28,817 nucleotides of DNA from positions 1-28,817 of the forward strand of contig DATKZB010000211.1 in NCBI GenBank assembly GCA_035528235.1, in the 5' to 3' direction. Numbering within the stretch: position 1 is the first letter of the stretch; the number at the start of each line of letters is the position of its first letter. This stretch comes from DATKZB01 sp035528235. Lineage in GTDB: Bacteria; Planctomycetota; Phycisphaerae; FEN-1346. The notes beneath the pieces were generated by a model. That model saw only the letters and a program-made list of their open reading frames with translations, was not told where the DNA came from and did not search any database. This document shows positions 17,397-24,734 of this stretch, in pieces. A program made the position numbers and the translations under genes.

Positions 17397-18470
17397 ATGA
17401 AGAGCCTGCGTCTGGCCGTCTTGACCGTCGTGGCGGTGGCCCTGGCGATGGGGATGGCGGGTGTGAGAGCCGTTGCCGCCCCGGAATCGCCGGAGGCCTT
17501 CTTCAACGAAGATGACCTGTCGCTCTACCTGAACGGCGTGGCAGCCGACGCCTTGGCGGCAGACGGGGCCGCCGGCGAGGCCGGCGCACCCGCTGAGGCC
17601 GCCGGCGCGGCCGACCAGCCGCCGGCGGGCGATGGGCCGCCCCTGCCGCTGCACAGCCTCGAGGGCGTGGCCGGCGGGGCCTGCACGCCCATGGCCTACT
17701 TCGCCAATCCCGGGGTGCCCGGAACGAAGGTCGGCCTGCCGTCGGTCTCGTACACGTACCTGGTGGCCGGCTCGAAGGTCATCAACAGCATCGCCCTTTC
17801 GGAGGTGTTTTACCGGCGGATCGAGTTCAGTTACGCCTACAACCGCGTCGGCCTGGGCGACTTCCCCGGCGACGTGCGGGGTGCGATCGGCGTCCATCTT
17901 GGCCGGACCCACGTGAATATGCACAACTGGAACCTCCGCGGCATCCTGGTGGAGGAGAACACCTCCGGCCCGTGGATGCCCCAGATCGTCGGCGGCGTGC
18001 ACTTCAAGCACAACCAGAGCGTTCAGAACATGGACACCCGGCTCGGCGGCGGCGCCAGGGCCCTTGGCTTTGAGCGCAACAACGGCGTCGATTACACCAT
18101 CACGGCCGGCAAGATGTTCCCGAAGGGGTTCCTCGACCGGCCGGTCCTGGCCAACGTGGGCCTGCGGTGGACCACGGGGGCGCAGACCGGGTGGCTCGGC
18201 TTCAGCGACACGTATCGCACGAACGTCGAGGCCAACATCGCCTGGGTGCCCTTCGACTGGCTGGCCATCGGCTACGAGTACAAGGAGAAGCAGAATCCAT
18301 ACGGACGGGTCGGCAACCTCATCGGCGTCGAGGACGCCTGGCACACGATCCTGCTGGCCTGGATTGTCAACGAGCACTGCACCCTCGCGGGCGTTTATGG
18401 TCACCTCGGCAACATCGTTAATGGCGAGGAGAACGGCGGCTGGGGCATCCAGCTGAAGTATGAGTTCTAG
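17397..18470 (+). CDS. DUF3034 family outer-membrane-like protein
   Basis: A predicted exported beta-barrel protein of 357 aa. The signal peptide (LRLAVLTVVAVALAMGMAGVRAVA) is followed by a low-complexity Ala/Gly/Asp segment (about 45-85), then a strand-rich body with DUF3034 landmarks: LHSLEGVAGGACTPMAYF, RRIEFSYAYNRVGLGDF, MPQIVGGVHFKHN, NNGVDYTITAGKMF, TGWLGFSD, LAIGYEYKEKQNPYG and HTILLAWIVNEHCTLAGVYGHLGNIV. It ends with an aromatic residue (KYEF), as outer-membrane proteins usually do. GGAGG sits 7 nt before the ATG at 17397. The domain's function is unknown. The following gene is another barrel protein, suggesting a shared surface role. Confidence 0.85.
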   Translation: MKSLRLAVLTVVAVALAMGMAGVRAVAAPESPEAFFNEDDLSLYLNGVAADALAADGAAGEAGAPAEAAGAADQPPAGDGPPLPLHSLEGVAGGACTPMAYFANPGVPGTKVGLPSVSYTYLVAGSKVINSIALSEVFYRRIEFSYAYNRVGLGDFPGDVRGAIGVHLGRTHVNMHNWNLRGILVEENTSGPWMPQIVGGVHFKHNQSVQNMDTRLGGGARALGFERNNGVDYTITAGKMFPKGFLDRPVLANVGLRWTTGAQTGWLGFSDTYRTNVEANIAWVPFDWLAIGYEYKEKQNPYGRVGNLIGVEDAWHTILLAWIVNEHCTLAGVYGHLGNIVNGEENGGWGIQLKYEF

Positions 18471-18557
18471 GGGCTCTTGCTGCCAGGCAGGGCTTGGATG
18501 CCGGCAACGTTGGCTGACGCCGGCTGATTGACGCAGTGGCATGGACTTCAGCGGCGC

Positions 18558-18598
18558 GGGGTCTTGTCCGTCGCGCGGGTGCGGCCAGACAAGGCCCC
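18558..18598. repeat. Inverted repeat in the leader of the alginate-export-type gene
   Basis: GGGGTCTTGTC (18558-18568) and GACAAGGCCCC (18588-18598) pair with one mismatch around a 19-base GC-rich loop. The structure lies between the DUF3034 stop and the next start. It could be a terminator lacking a U-tract, an operator or a leader structure. Confidence 0.45.
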
Positions 18599-18708
18599 GT
18601 GCTTCTTGATGGTCGGCTCACGCCAAGGCGGACTTTCCACGCGGCAACGTGTACCGCCTGAAGGCCTGACGTTAAGGGGGGTTGTGTTTCCGAAGGAGCG
18701 CCGTCCTG

Positions 18709-20109
18709 ATGAAGTCGACTGTTCGAATGTCGTGGTTTGGCGCCTGCGCGATGGTCGCGGCGATGCTGGCCCTGCCGGTCGGAACCCAAGCGGCCGAACC
18801 CACGGCTGCTGAAGAACCGAAGCCGGCCAGCGCCGAGGAAAGAATCGAGGACTTCCTGGCCAAGTCCAAGAACCCCTTCGAGTGGTTCGCCTGGGGCGCC
18901 GACCTTCGCCTCCGCGAAAGCTACGCCAACAACCATGGCACGCTCGACAAGGGCGCCGCCAACAACGAACTCGCCATGCAGCGGTACCGCACCCGCTGGT
19001 GGATGACCCTGTCGCCCGTCAAGGACGTCGACGTCAACCTGCGCCTGATCTGGGAGGGCCGGCACTACACCCAGCCCGACAACCGCCAGGATTACGACCA
19101 GGGCGACGTCCTGTTCGATAAACTGAACCTCACGCTCAAGAACCTGGGCGGGTCGCCCCTGTCGGTCGTGGCCGGCCGGCAGGAGTTCACGTTCGGCGAC
19201 GGTTGGCTCATCTTCGAAGGTACGCCACTGGACGGGTCGCGGACCATCTTCTTCGACGCGTACCGTTTTACCTACGACCTCAAGGACGCCAAGACGGCCG
19301 TCGACGTCATTTACCTGGAGCAGACCCACAACGGCGAGCGGTGGCTCACGCCCATGCAGAACATGCACCGCAACATGATGGAGCAGAACGAGCGCGGCCT
19401 GATTCTGTACGTGACGAACAAGGCGCTCCCCAAGACCCAGGTGGACGGGTACTTCATCTTCAAACGCGATCTCAGGCAGACCATCGCGAACACCGTTCAG
19501 GGCGAGATCTACACCTTCGGCGGACGGCTCGCACAGGACCTCTCGGACCACTGGCAGTACCACGTCGAGGGGGCCCACCAGTTCGGCCACAAGAACGGCC
19601 GGTACCTGCGGGCCTTCGGCTTCAACAGCGAGGCCACCTACCTGGTGAAGGACAAACTCAAGAACCGCCTCGGCGTGGCCTACGAGTTCCGCTCGGGCGA
19701 CGACCCCGACTCGCCCGGAACCGACGAGGCCTTCGACTCGCTCTGGAACCGGTACCCCATCATGAGCGAACTCCTCTTCTACACCTGGGCCCTGGAGACC
19801 CGCGCCGGCGACGTCACCAACCTCCACCGCATCGCGGGCATCTGGCAGTGCGACCCCACCGCCAAGACGACCCTCATCGGCAAGTATCACCTCCTGTTCG
19901 CCGACGAGAACACGCTGCGCGGCGCGGCGGGTTTCAGCGACAGCGCCTCGTTCCGCGGCCAGCTGCTCGCCCTCTGGATCAAGCACAAGTTCAGCGAGCA
20001 CCTGAGCGCCCACGTCGTCAACGAGTTCTTCTTCCCGGGCGGATACTACACGGACCTGCGGAACGACGTGGCCACGTTCCTCCGCGGCGAGCTGGTCTTC
20101 TCGTGGTAA
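18709..20109 (+). CDS. Alginate-export-type outer-membrane porin
   Basis: An exported 466-aa beta-barrel protein of the alginate_exp/AlgE-like family. The signal peptide (WFGACAMVAAMLALPVGTQAA) is followed by a short coiled Glu/Ala stretch and a barrel starting at FAWGADLRLRESYANN. Family features include the RYRTRWWMTL strand, VNLRLIWEGRHY, the VVAGRQEFTFGDGWLI segment (the usual 'GRQ-F--G--RL' pattern), DGSRTIFFDAYRF and repeated amphipathic strands to the final RGELVFSW. In Pseudomonas AlgE exports alginate; in planctomycetes such proteins are common and their substrates unknown. AAGGAG sits 10 nt before the ATG at 18709. No alginate biosynthesis genes are near, so alginate export should not be assumed. 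Confidence 0.85.
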   Translation: MKSTVRMSWFGACAMVAAMLALPVGTQAAEPTAAEEPKPASAEERIEDFLAKSKNPFEWFAWGADLRLRESYANNHGTLDKGAANNELAMQRYRTRWWMTLSPVKDVDVNLRLIWEGRHYTQPDNRQDYDQGDVLFDKLNLTLKNLGGSPLSVVAGRQEFTFGDGWLIFEGTPLDGSRTIFFDAYRFTYDLKDAKTAVDVIYLEQTHNGERWLTPMQNMHRNMMEQNERGLILYVTNKALPKTQVDGYFIFKRDLRQTIANTVQGEIYTFGGRLAQDLSDHWQYHVEGAHQFGHKNGRYLRAFGFNSEATYLVKDKLKNRLGVAYEFRSGDDPDSPGTDEAFDSLWNRYPIMSELLFYTWALETRAGDVTNLHRIAGIWQCDPTAKTTLIGKYHLLFADENTLRGAAGFSDSASFRGQLLALWIKHKFSEHLSAHVVNEFFFPGGYYTDLRNDVATFLRGELVFSW

Positions 20110-20180
20110 GCCAAACGGGCGGGACGGGCTCCGGCTGGGATGCCGCTTGTGGGTTAGCCGCAGCCTAACGTTGCGTGTTT

Positions 20181-20258
20181 GCGCGGCGGGTCCCCGTACC
20201 CGCCGCGCTCCCCGCGAAATGTCATGTTGGCGCGGTGGGTGCGGGGACCCACCTCGCC
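20181..20258. repeat. Palindromic repeat, family C copy 1
   Basis: Two hairpins in inverted orientation lie between the convergent porin and ispG genes: GCGCGGCGGGT-CCCCGT-ACCCGCCGCGC, then a ~20-bp linker, then GGCGCGGTGGGT-GCGGGG-ACCCACCTCGCC. The second is an imperfect reverse complement of the first. The same arrangement occurs at 26795-26872. Just upstream (about 20154-20170) a small GTTAGCCGCAGCCTAAC hairpin may terminate the porin transcript. Confidence 0.8.
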
Positions 20259-20277
20259 ACAATGCAATCTTAAATCG

Positions 20278-21360
20278 CTATAAATCCTGGGCCAGGGCGT
20301 GAATCTCCCCGAGCAGGGCGTCCAGCAGTTCGGTCTCAGGCAACTTGCGGACCTCCTGGCCGCCGCGGAACAGAACACCGTGTCCCTTGCCCGCCGCCAC
20401 GCCCAGATCGGCCTCGCGGGCCTCGCCGGGGCCGTTGACCACGCACCCCATCACGGCCACGGTCATCGGCGCCACCACGTCGCGCGTGCGGCGTTTCAGT
20501 TCCTCCACCAGGCCCACGAGGTCCACCTGGCACCGGCCGCACGTCGGGCACGACAGGATCCGCACGCCCTGTTGCGGCCGCAGACCCAGTTCCGCCAGGA
20601 TCTCCTCGGCCACCGTGACCTCGCTCGCCGGGTCGCCCGTCAGGCTGACGCGGACGGTGTCGCCGATGCCTTCCGCCAGCAGTGTGCCCAGGACGATGGC
20701 CGAGCGGGTGCGGGCCTCGTCGATGGGGCCGGCCGCCGTGATGCCCAGGTGCAGCGGCAGGTCGCACGCCTCGGCCAGCAGCCGATACGCCGCGATAGTC
20801 GTCGGAGCGTCCGACGCCTTGGCCGACAGCACGAGGTCGTGAAAGCCTTCGGCCTCGGCCGCGCGCACCCACTCCATCAGCACGTCGACCATCAGCGGCG
20901 CCAGGTCGCGCTGGGCCCGGTCGGCGTGGGCCGTCCGGACGCTGCCCGAGTTCACGCCGAACCGCAGCGGCACGGCCTTCTCGGCGGCCAGGGCCAGCAC
21001 GCGGCGAAGGCCGTCCGGGTCGTCGATGTTGCCGGGGTTCAGACGCACCTTGGCCACACCCGCCTCCAGGGCGCGGAGCGCCAGGGCGGTCGTAAAGTGG
21101 ATGTCGGCCACCACCGGCAGCGGCGACGCCGAAACGATTCGGGGCAGGGCCTCGGCGTCGGGCGCCGCCGGCACCGCCACGCGCACGATCTCGCACCCGG
21201 CGGTCGCCAGGCGACGAATCTGGTCGAGCGTGGCCGCCGCGTCGCGCGTGGGCGTCGTCGTCATCGACTGGATGCTGACGGGCGCGTCGCCGCCCACCCG
21301 TACCGTACCGACGTGGACCTGCCGGGTCGCTCGGCGCGGGAAGATGCCGTTGTTTGCCAT
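20278..21360 (-). CDS. ispG: 4-hydroxy-3-methylbut-2-en-1-yl diphosphate synthase (IspG/GcpE)
   Basis: An iron-sulfur enzyme of the MEP isoprenoid pathway that converts MEcPP to HMBPP in the cytoplasm; 360 aa, typical of the short bacterial form. Visible features are the VHVGTVRVGGDAPVSIQSMT substrate loop of the TIM barrel, VADIHFTTALALRA, KVRLNPGNIDD and FGVNSGS. The 4Fe-4S ligands are Cys271 and Cys274 in SCPTCGRCQ, then Cys306 and Glu313 in MGCVVNGPGE. I chose the ATG at 21360: the family motif begins shortly after, and a promoter -10 box ends just 7 nt upstream, so an upstream start at 21396 would lie inside the promoter. There is no Shine-Dalgarno sequence. It is single and convergent to the porin gene, with family C repeats between. 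Confidence 0.96.
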   Translation of the reverse strand: MANNGIFPRRATRQVHVGTVRVGGDAPVSIQSMTTTPTRDAAATLDQIRRLATAGCEIVRVAVPAAPDAEALPRIVSASPLPVVADIHFTTALALRALEAGVAKVRLNPGNIDDPDGLRRVLALAAEKAVPLRFGVNSGSVRTAHADRAQRDLAPLMVDVLMEWVRAAEAEGFHDLVLSAKASDAPTTIAAYRLLAEACDLPLHLGITAAGPIDEARTRSAIVLGTLLAEGIGDTVRVSLTGDPASEVTVAEEILAELGLRPQQGVRILSCPTCGRCQVDLVGLVEELKRRTRDVVAPMTVAVMGCVVNGPGEAREADLGVAAGKGHGVLFRGGQEVRKLPETELLDALLGEIHALAQDL

Positions 21361-21366
21361 GGCGGC

Positions 21367-21396
21367 ATTATGCTCGGCGCGGGGCGTAACTGTCAA
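21367..21396 (-). promoter_or_regulatory. ispG promoter predicting a leaderless transcript
   Basis: On the minus strand TTGACA (21391-21396) and CATAAT (21367-21372) are 18 bases apart. Only six bases (21366-21361) separate the -10 box from the A of the ispG ATG, so transcription should begin at or beside the start codon. Confidence 0.65.
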
Positions 21397-21454
21397 CCGC
21401 CAAGACAGGCCGTCTATACCGTAGGCCGCAACGCTACTTGGCTACGTCATCCCG

Positions 21455-21527
21455 CCTGGCGGCCTTCCTAGGCCGCCAGGAATACACGTTAGGCCTGATC
21501 GCGGCGGCCTGGGAAGGCCGCCGCGCG
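21455..21527. repeat. Palindromic repeat, family B two-hairpin copy
   Basis: Hairpin 1 is CCTGGCGGCCT-TCCT-AGGCCGCCAGG (perfect 11-bp stem). After about 20 bp comes hairpin 2, GCGGCGGCCT-GGGA-AGGCCGCCGC, close to the inverse of hairpin 1. Hairpin 2 nearly matches 12406-12433. It lies between the divergent ispG and nikR promoters. Confidence 0.8.
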
Positions 21528-21584
21528 ATAAGTGGCGTTGTAAAACGAACCATCGGACCGCTTGGGTCCTTCGCAAGTTCCCTC

Positions 21585-21620
21585 TTGACGCCCGTGTTAC
21601 GGACGGGTAAGTTGTGTTAC
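21585..21620 (+). promoter_or_regulatory. nikR promoter with two direct GTGTTAC sites
   Basis: TTGACG (21585-21590) and TAAGTT (21608-21613) are 17 bases apart. Two identical GTGTTAC words lie at 21594-21600 (within the spacer) and 21614-21620 (just after the -10), separated by 13 bases. From memory, GTGTTAC is the half-site described for NikR in Desulfovibrio, where the second half is inverted. Here both point the same way. Autoregulation of the nickel operon is likely. Confidence 0.6.
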
Positions 21621-21637
21621 GGGGAAGGGAGTGGCCC

Positions 21638-22054
21638 ATGAGTGAACTCGTACGCTTCGGCGTTTCCATGGACAAGCGGCTTCTGGCCACGCTCGACACG
21701 TTGGCGGAGCGGCGCGGCTACGCGAACCGCAGCGAGGCCATTCGCGACCTCGTCCGGGCCGAGCAGGTCCGGGAATCCTGGGAGGGCGGGAAGGGCCCCG
21801 CCATCGCCACGCTGACCCTCGTGTACGACCACCACGTCCGCGAGGCCACCGAACGGCTGACGGCCCTTCAGCACGATCACGATCACCTCGTCCACGCGAC
21901 GATGCACGTCCACCTCTCGCACCGGATGTGCCTGGAGGTCATCGTCATGCGCGGCCAGCCGCGCGAGATCCAACGGCTGGCCGACCATTTGGTGTCGGCC
22001 CGCGGCGTCAAGCACGGTCGCCTCGTGGCCACGAGCGGCGAAGAGTTGGTCTGA
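21638..22054 (+). CDS. nikR: Nickel-responsive regulator NikR
   Basis: A 138-aa ribbon-helix-helix repressor with a C-terminal ACT-like nickel domain. The RHH part is residues 3-45 (LVRFGVSMDKRLLATLDTLAERRGYANRS...). Nickel ligands align with the E. coli set at the same spacings: His79, His90, His92 and Cys98 (MHVHLSHRMCLEV). NikR with bound nickel represses uptake genes. The ATG at 21638 follows a GGGAAGGGAG-like ribosome site; the ORF extends further upstream but starts inside the operator. It is the first gene of an operon with an ECF-type transporter, which therefore most likely carries nickel rather than cobalt. Confidence 0.93.
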   Translation: MSELVRFGVSMDKRLLATLDTLAERRGYANRSEAIRDLVRAEQVRESWEGGKGPAIATLTLVYDHHVREATERLTALQHDHDHLVHATMHVHLSHRMCLEVIVMRGQPREIQRLADHLVSARGVKHGRLVATSGEELV

Positions 22055-22071
22055 GTGCCAAGGGGGATGCC

Positions 22072-22740
22072 ATGCACATCGGCTCCGGTTTTCTGTCGCC
22101 ACCGGTCTGGGGTACCATGGCGGCCGTGAGCGGCGCGGCCATGGCGGGGTCGCTGGCGGTCGCGGGACGCCGGCTCGACGACCGCAAGGTCCCGCTCATG
22201 GGGGTGATGGGCGCATTCGTCTTTGCGGCCCAGATGGTGAACTTCCCGGTGCTGGCGGGCACGAGCGGCCACCTGGGCGGGGGATTCCTGTTGGGCATCC
22301 TGCTGGGCGCGCCGCTGGGGATCATCGTCATGGCCTCCATCCTGGTGGTGCAATCGCTCGTGTTCCAGGATGGCGGCGTCGAGGCGCTTGGCGCCAACAT
22401 CTTCGTGATGGGTGTCGTGCCGTGCGTGCTGGGGGCTGTTGCAAGGCGGCTGTGGATGCGGCCCCGGGCAGGCCTGCTGGCAGACGTCGTCACGTTCGTC
22501 GGCGGCACCGTGGCCGTGGTGGCGGGCGCCACGGTCGTCATCCTGCTCCTGGCCTGGTCGAAGGCGCTGCCGGGCAGCGTGTCGCTGGCGCAGGCGCTGG
22601 CCGTCATGGATTTCATCCACCTGTTCATCGGCCTCGTGGAGGGGGCGGTGTCGGTGGCCGTCGTCCGGTTCGTCCTGGCGACGAGGCGGGAGGCCGCTTT
22701 CGGGAGCCCGTCGCTGGCGGCCGAGGAGGCGGCGACATGA
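22072..22740 (+). CDS. cbiM: ECF-type nickel/cobalt transporter substrate-binding membrane component
   Basis: The integral membrane S-component of a group I ECF transporter (CbiM/NikM), 222 aa. The N-terminal MHIGSGFLSPPVW carries the Met1-His2 amino-terminal metal site required in this family, which fixes the start at 22072 (AGGGGG ribosome site 6 nt before). Other landmarks are GTSGHLGGGFLLGILLGAPLG and LVFQDGGVEALGANIFVMGVV. About six hydrophobic segments are present. It starts 17 bp after nikR, so nickel is the probable substrate and 'nikM' would be an equally good name. It overlaps the next gene by 4 nt. Confidence 0.92.
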   Translation: MHIGSGFLSPPVWGTMAAVSGAAMAGSLAVAGRRLDDRKVPLMGVMGAFVFAAQMVNFPVLAGTSGHLGGGFLLGILLGAPLGIIVMASILVVQSLVFQDGGVEALGANIFVMGVVPCVLGAVARRLWMRPRAGLLADVVTFVGGTVAVVAGATVVILLLAWSKALPGSVSLAQALAVMDFIHLFIGLVEGAVSVAVVRFVLATRREAAFGSPSLAAEEAAT

Positions 22741-23063
22741 CCACCTACAACCGCAACACGCTTCTCGTGGGCGTGGTGTGTGCCCTGGCGATTAGCGGCA
22801 TCGTGTCGTACTTTGCGTCGGGCCACCCGGACGGCCTGGAGAAGACCCAGGAGGACCTGGGCGCGGCCGAGGCGGTCCACGGCGGTCTCGACGCCCCGCT
22901 CGTGGCATTCAACGAGTATAGCCTGATGGGGCTGGGCGACGGATTCTGGGGCAACGCCGCGGCCGGCATCATCGGCAGTGGGCTTGTCATGGGCATCCTG
23001 CTGGGAGTTGGGTGGCTGCTGAGGCGGCATCGCCCCGCGGGCTCCGCCTCCGCCACGCCGTAG
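22737..23063 (+). CDS. PDGLE-domain component of the nickel ECF transporter (CbiN/NikN-like)
   Basis: A small 108-aa membrane protein with two hydrophobic helices (about 8-26 and 75-94) flanking an extracytoplasmic loop. The loop begins SGHPDGLEKTQEDLG, which contains the PDGLE motif. In this family it takes the place of CbiN/NikN, helping the S-component open its metal site. Its start overlaps the cbiM stop (ATGA), so the two are translationally coupled. Confidence 0.85.
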   Translation: MTTYNRNTLLVGVVCALAISGIVSYFASGHPDGLEKTQEDLGAAEAVHGGLDAPLVAFNEYSLMGLGDGFWGNAAAGIIGSGLVMGILLGVGWLLRRHRPAGSASATP

Positions 23064-23083
23064 CCCCTGCCGGGAGGCCGAGA

Positions 23084-23863
23084 GTGCATCACCGGATGCT
23101 CGACCATTTCGCCGCCGGCCGCAGCGCCGTCCACCGGCTCGACCCGGCGGCCAAGACGGTGGCCCTGGTGGCCGTCGTCCTGGCAACGGTCCTGGTGGGC
23201 CGCGACCATTTCCTTCCTCTGGTTCCAACGGCGCTCGCCCTGGGCGTCTATCACGCCCTTGGCCGCACGCCTCCGCTTTATGTGGCCAGACGGCTTCTCG
23301 TCGTATCGCCGTTTGCCCTAGCCATCGTGGTCCTGTTCCCGTTCCTTGAGCCCGGACGGGTGGTGTGGACGCTGGGGCCGTGGGGCATCGCGGTCACGCA
23401 CGAGGGTTTGGTCCGCGCCGGGCACCTGGCGGCCAAGTTCGGCCTCTCGGCCTGGGCCACGGTGCTGCTCCTGGCGACGACGCGGTTTCAGGACGTGCTC
23501 CAGGCCCTGGCCCGGCTGCGGGTGCCGCGCGCGTTTGTCGTCCAACTGGCGTTCCTGTATCGGTACCTGTGGGTGTTGCTGGACGAAGGGATGCGCGTGG
23601 GCATGGCCCGCGCCGCCCGCGACGGCGGCCTGGGACCGTGGCGGCTGCGGTTCCACAGCCGCGTGGGCGTCGTCGGCGTCCTTTTCCTGCGGACGTACGA
23701 CCGGGCCGAGCGGATTTACTGGGCCATGGCCGCCAGGGGCTTCGACGGCACGTTGCACGGCCCCGCGGCGGCCCACATGCATGCGACGGATTGGCTGTTC
23801 GCGATGCTCGTCTCGGCGTGCGGGGCAGGCGTCGTCGTGTGGGATCAGGTGGCCTATGGCTGA
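23084..23863 (+). CDS. cbiQ: ECF transporter transmembrane component CbiQ/NikQ
   Basis: The T-component (EcfT type), 259 aa, which couples the ATPase to CbiM. Hydrophobic segments cover about 30-130 and the C-terminus. The coupling-helix region includes QDVLQALARLRVPRAFVVQLAFLYRYLWVLLDEG and the AMAARGFDG motif (the family 'AARGF/S' word) near residue 220. I prefer the GTG at 23084, 6 nt after GGGAGG; an ATG at 23096 is possible. It overlaps the next gene by 8 nt. The extended frame from 23012 lies inside the PDGLE gene. Confidence 0.9.
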   Translation: MHHRMLDHFAAGRSAVHRLDPAAKTVALVAVVLATVLVGRDHFLPLVPTALALGVYHALGRTPPLYVARRLLVVSPFALAIVVLFPFLEPGRVVWTLGPWGIAVTHEGLVRAGHLAAKFGLSAWATVLLLATTRFQDVLQALARLRVPRAFVVQLAFLYRYLWVLLDEGMRVGMARAARDGGLGPWRLRFHSRVGVVGVLFLRTYDRAERIYWAMAARGFDGTLHGPAAAHMHATDWLFAMLVSACGAGVVVWDQVAYG

Positions 23864-24665
23864 GCCGGTGCTCGAACTCGTCGACGTGCGATACCGTTAC
23901 CCGACGGGGTCGGAGGTGCTGCGCGGCGTGACGTTCTCGGTGGCGGCGGGCGAGCGGGTCGGCCTGGTCGGCCCGAACGGGGCCGGCAAGAGCACGCTGC
24001 TACTGGCCATGGCGGGGTTTCTGGCGGCCGGCGGCCGGATAGGCGTGGCGGGTCACACGCTGACCCGAGGCACGGCCCGCGACGTCCGTCGGCACCTGGG
24101 CCTGGTGTTTCAGGACGCCGACGACCAACTCTTCATGCCACGCGTCGTCGACGACGTCGCCTTCGGCCCGGCCACGATGGGCCTGGTGCCCGAGGAGGTC
24201 GCCTCGCGCGTGGCCGAGGCTCTGTCGGCCGTCGGCCTCGACGGCTACGAGGAGCGGGCGCCGTACCATCTCTCGGTGGGCGAAAAACGCCGGGCCGCCC
24301 TGGCGACCGTGCTGGCCATGCGGCCCCAGATTCTGGCGCTCGACGAACCGTCGGCCAGCCTGGACCCGCGAGGCCGTCGGCGGCTCATCGCGCTCCTGTC
24401 GGGCCTGTCGAACACGTTGCTCCTGATCGGCCACGACCTGGACATGATTCTGGAGGTCTGCGACCGCACGGTCGTCATGGACGCCGGCCGCGTCGTGGCC
24501 GACGGCCCGTCGCGGCAGGTCCTTGCCGACCGGGCCCTCCTGGAGGCGCATGGCCTCGAGTTGCCGCTCTCTCTGGCCGCGCGGGGCGGCCCGCGGGAGG
24601 CGGCGGCCGGCCATCCTCCATCCCTTGCGCCCGGGAACGTTGACAGCCCGCGCGCGACGGGCTAG
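23856..24665 (+). CDS. cbiO: ECF transporter ATP-binding protein CbiO/NikO
   Basis: The ABC ATPase of the nickel ECF transporter, 269 aa. The Walker A is GPNGAGKST (39-47), the Q-loop Gln86 in VFQDADDQLF (the FQxxDDQLF word is typical of EcfA/CbiO), the signature LSVGE (139-143, degenerate from LSGGQ), the Walker B ILALDEP (159-165) and the H-loop His193. The last 40 residues after LELPLSL are Ala/Gly/Pro-rich and look like a dispensable tail. The ATG at 23856 overlaps the cbiQ stop. Its stop codon TAG forms part of the -10 box of the next promoter. Confidence 0.93.
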   Translation: MAEPVLELVDVRYRYPTGSEVLRGVTFSVAAGERVGLVGPNGAGKSTLLLAMAGFLAAGGRIGVAGHTLTRGTARDVRRHLGLVFQDADDQLFMPRVVDDVAFGPATMGLVPEEVASRVAEALSAVGLDGYEERAPYHLSVGEKRRAALATVLAMRPQILALDEPSASLDPRGRRRLIALLSGLSNTLLLIGHDLDMILEVCDRTVVMDAGRVVADGPSRQVLADRALLEAHGLELPLSLAARGGPREAAAGHPPSLAPGNVDSPRATG

Positions 24666-24668
24666 AGT
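24640..24668 (+). promoter_or_regulatory. Promoter of the acyltransferase/radical SAM operon
   Basis: TTGACA (24640-24645) and TAGAGT (24663-24668) have a 17-base spacer and lie inside the 3' end of cbiO. The predicted leader to the ATG at 24735 is about 60 nt. This separates the following genes from the nickel operon. Confidence 0.6.
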
Positions 24669-24734
24669 GTCTCGGACCGGACTCTTGTCCCTTGCCTTGC
24701 CTGCGGCAGGGGCTGGGGCTATCGAGGGAGTGTC

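Noticed and set aside
21553..21620. An inverted NikR operator with GTAACAC at the nikR promoter
   Set aside because: I looked for the inverted half-site and found only direct GTGTTAC words; the direct arrangement is reported instead.
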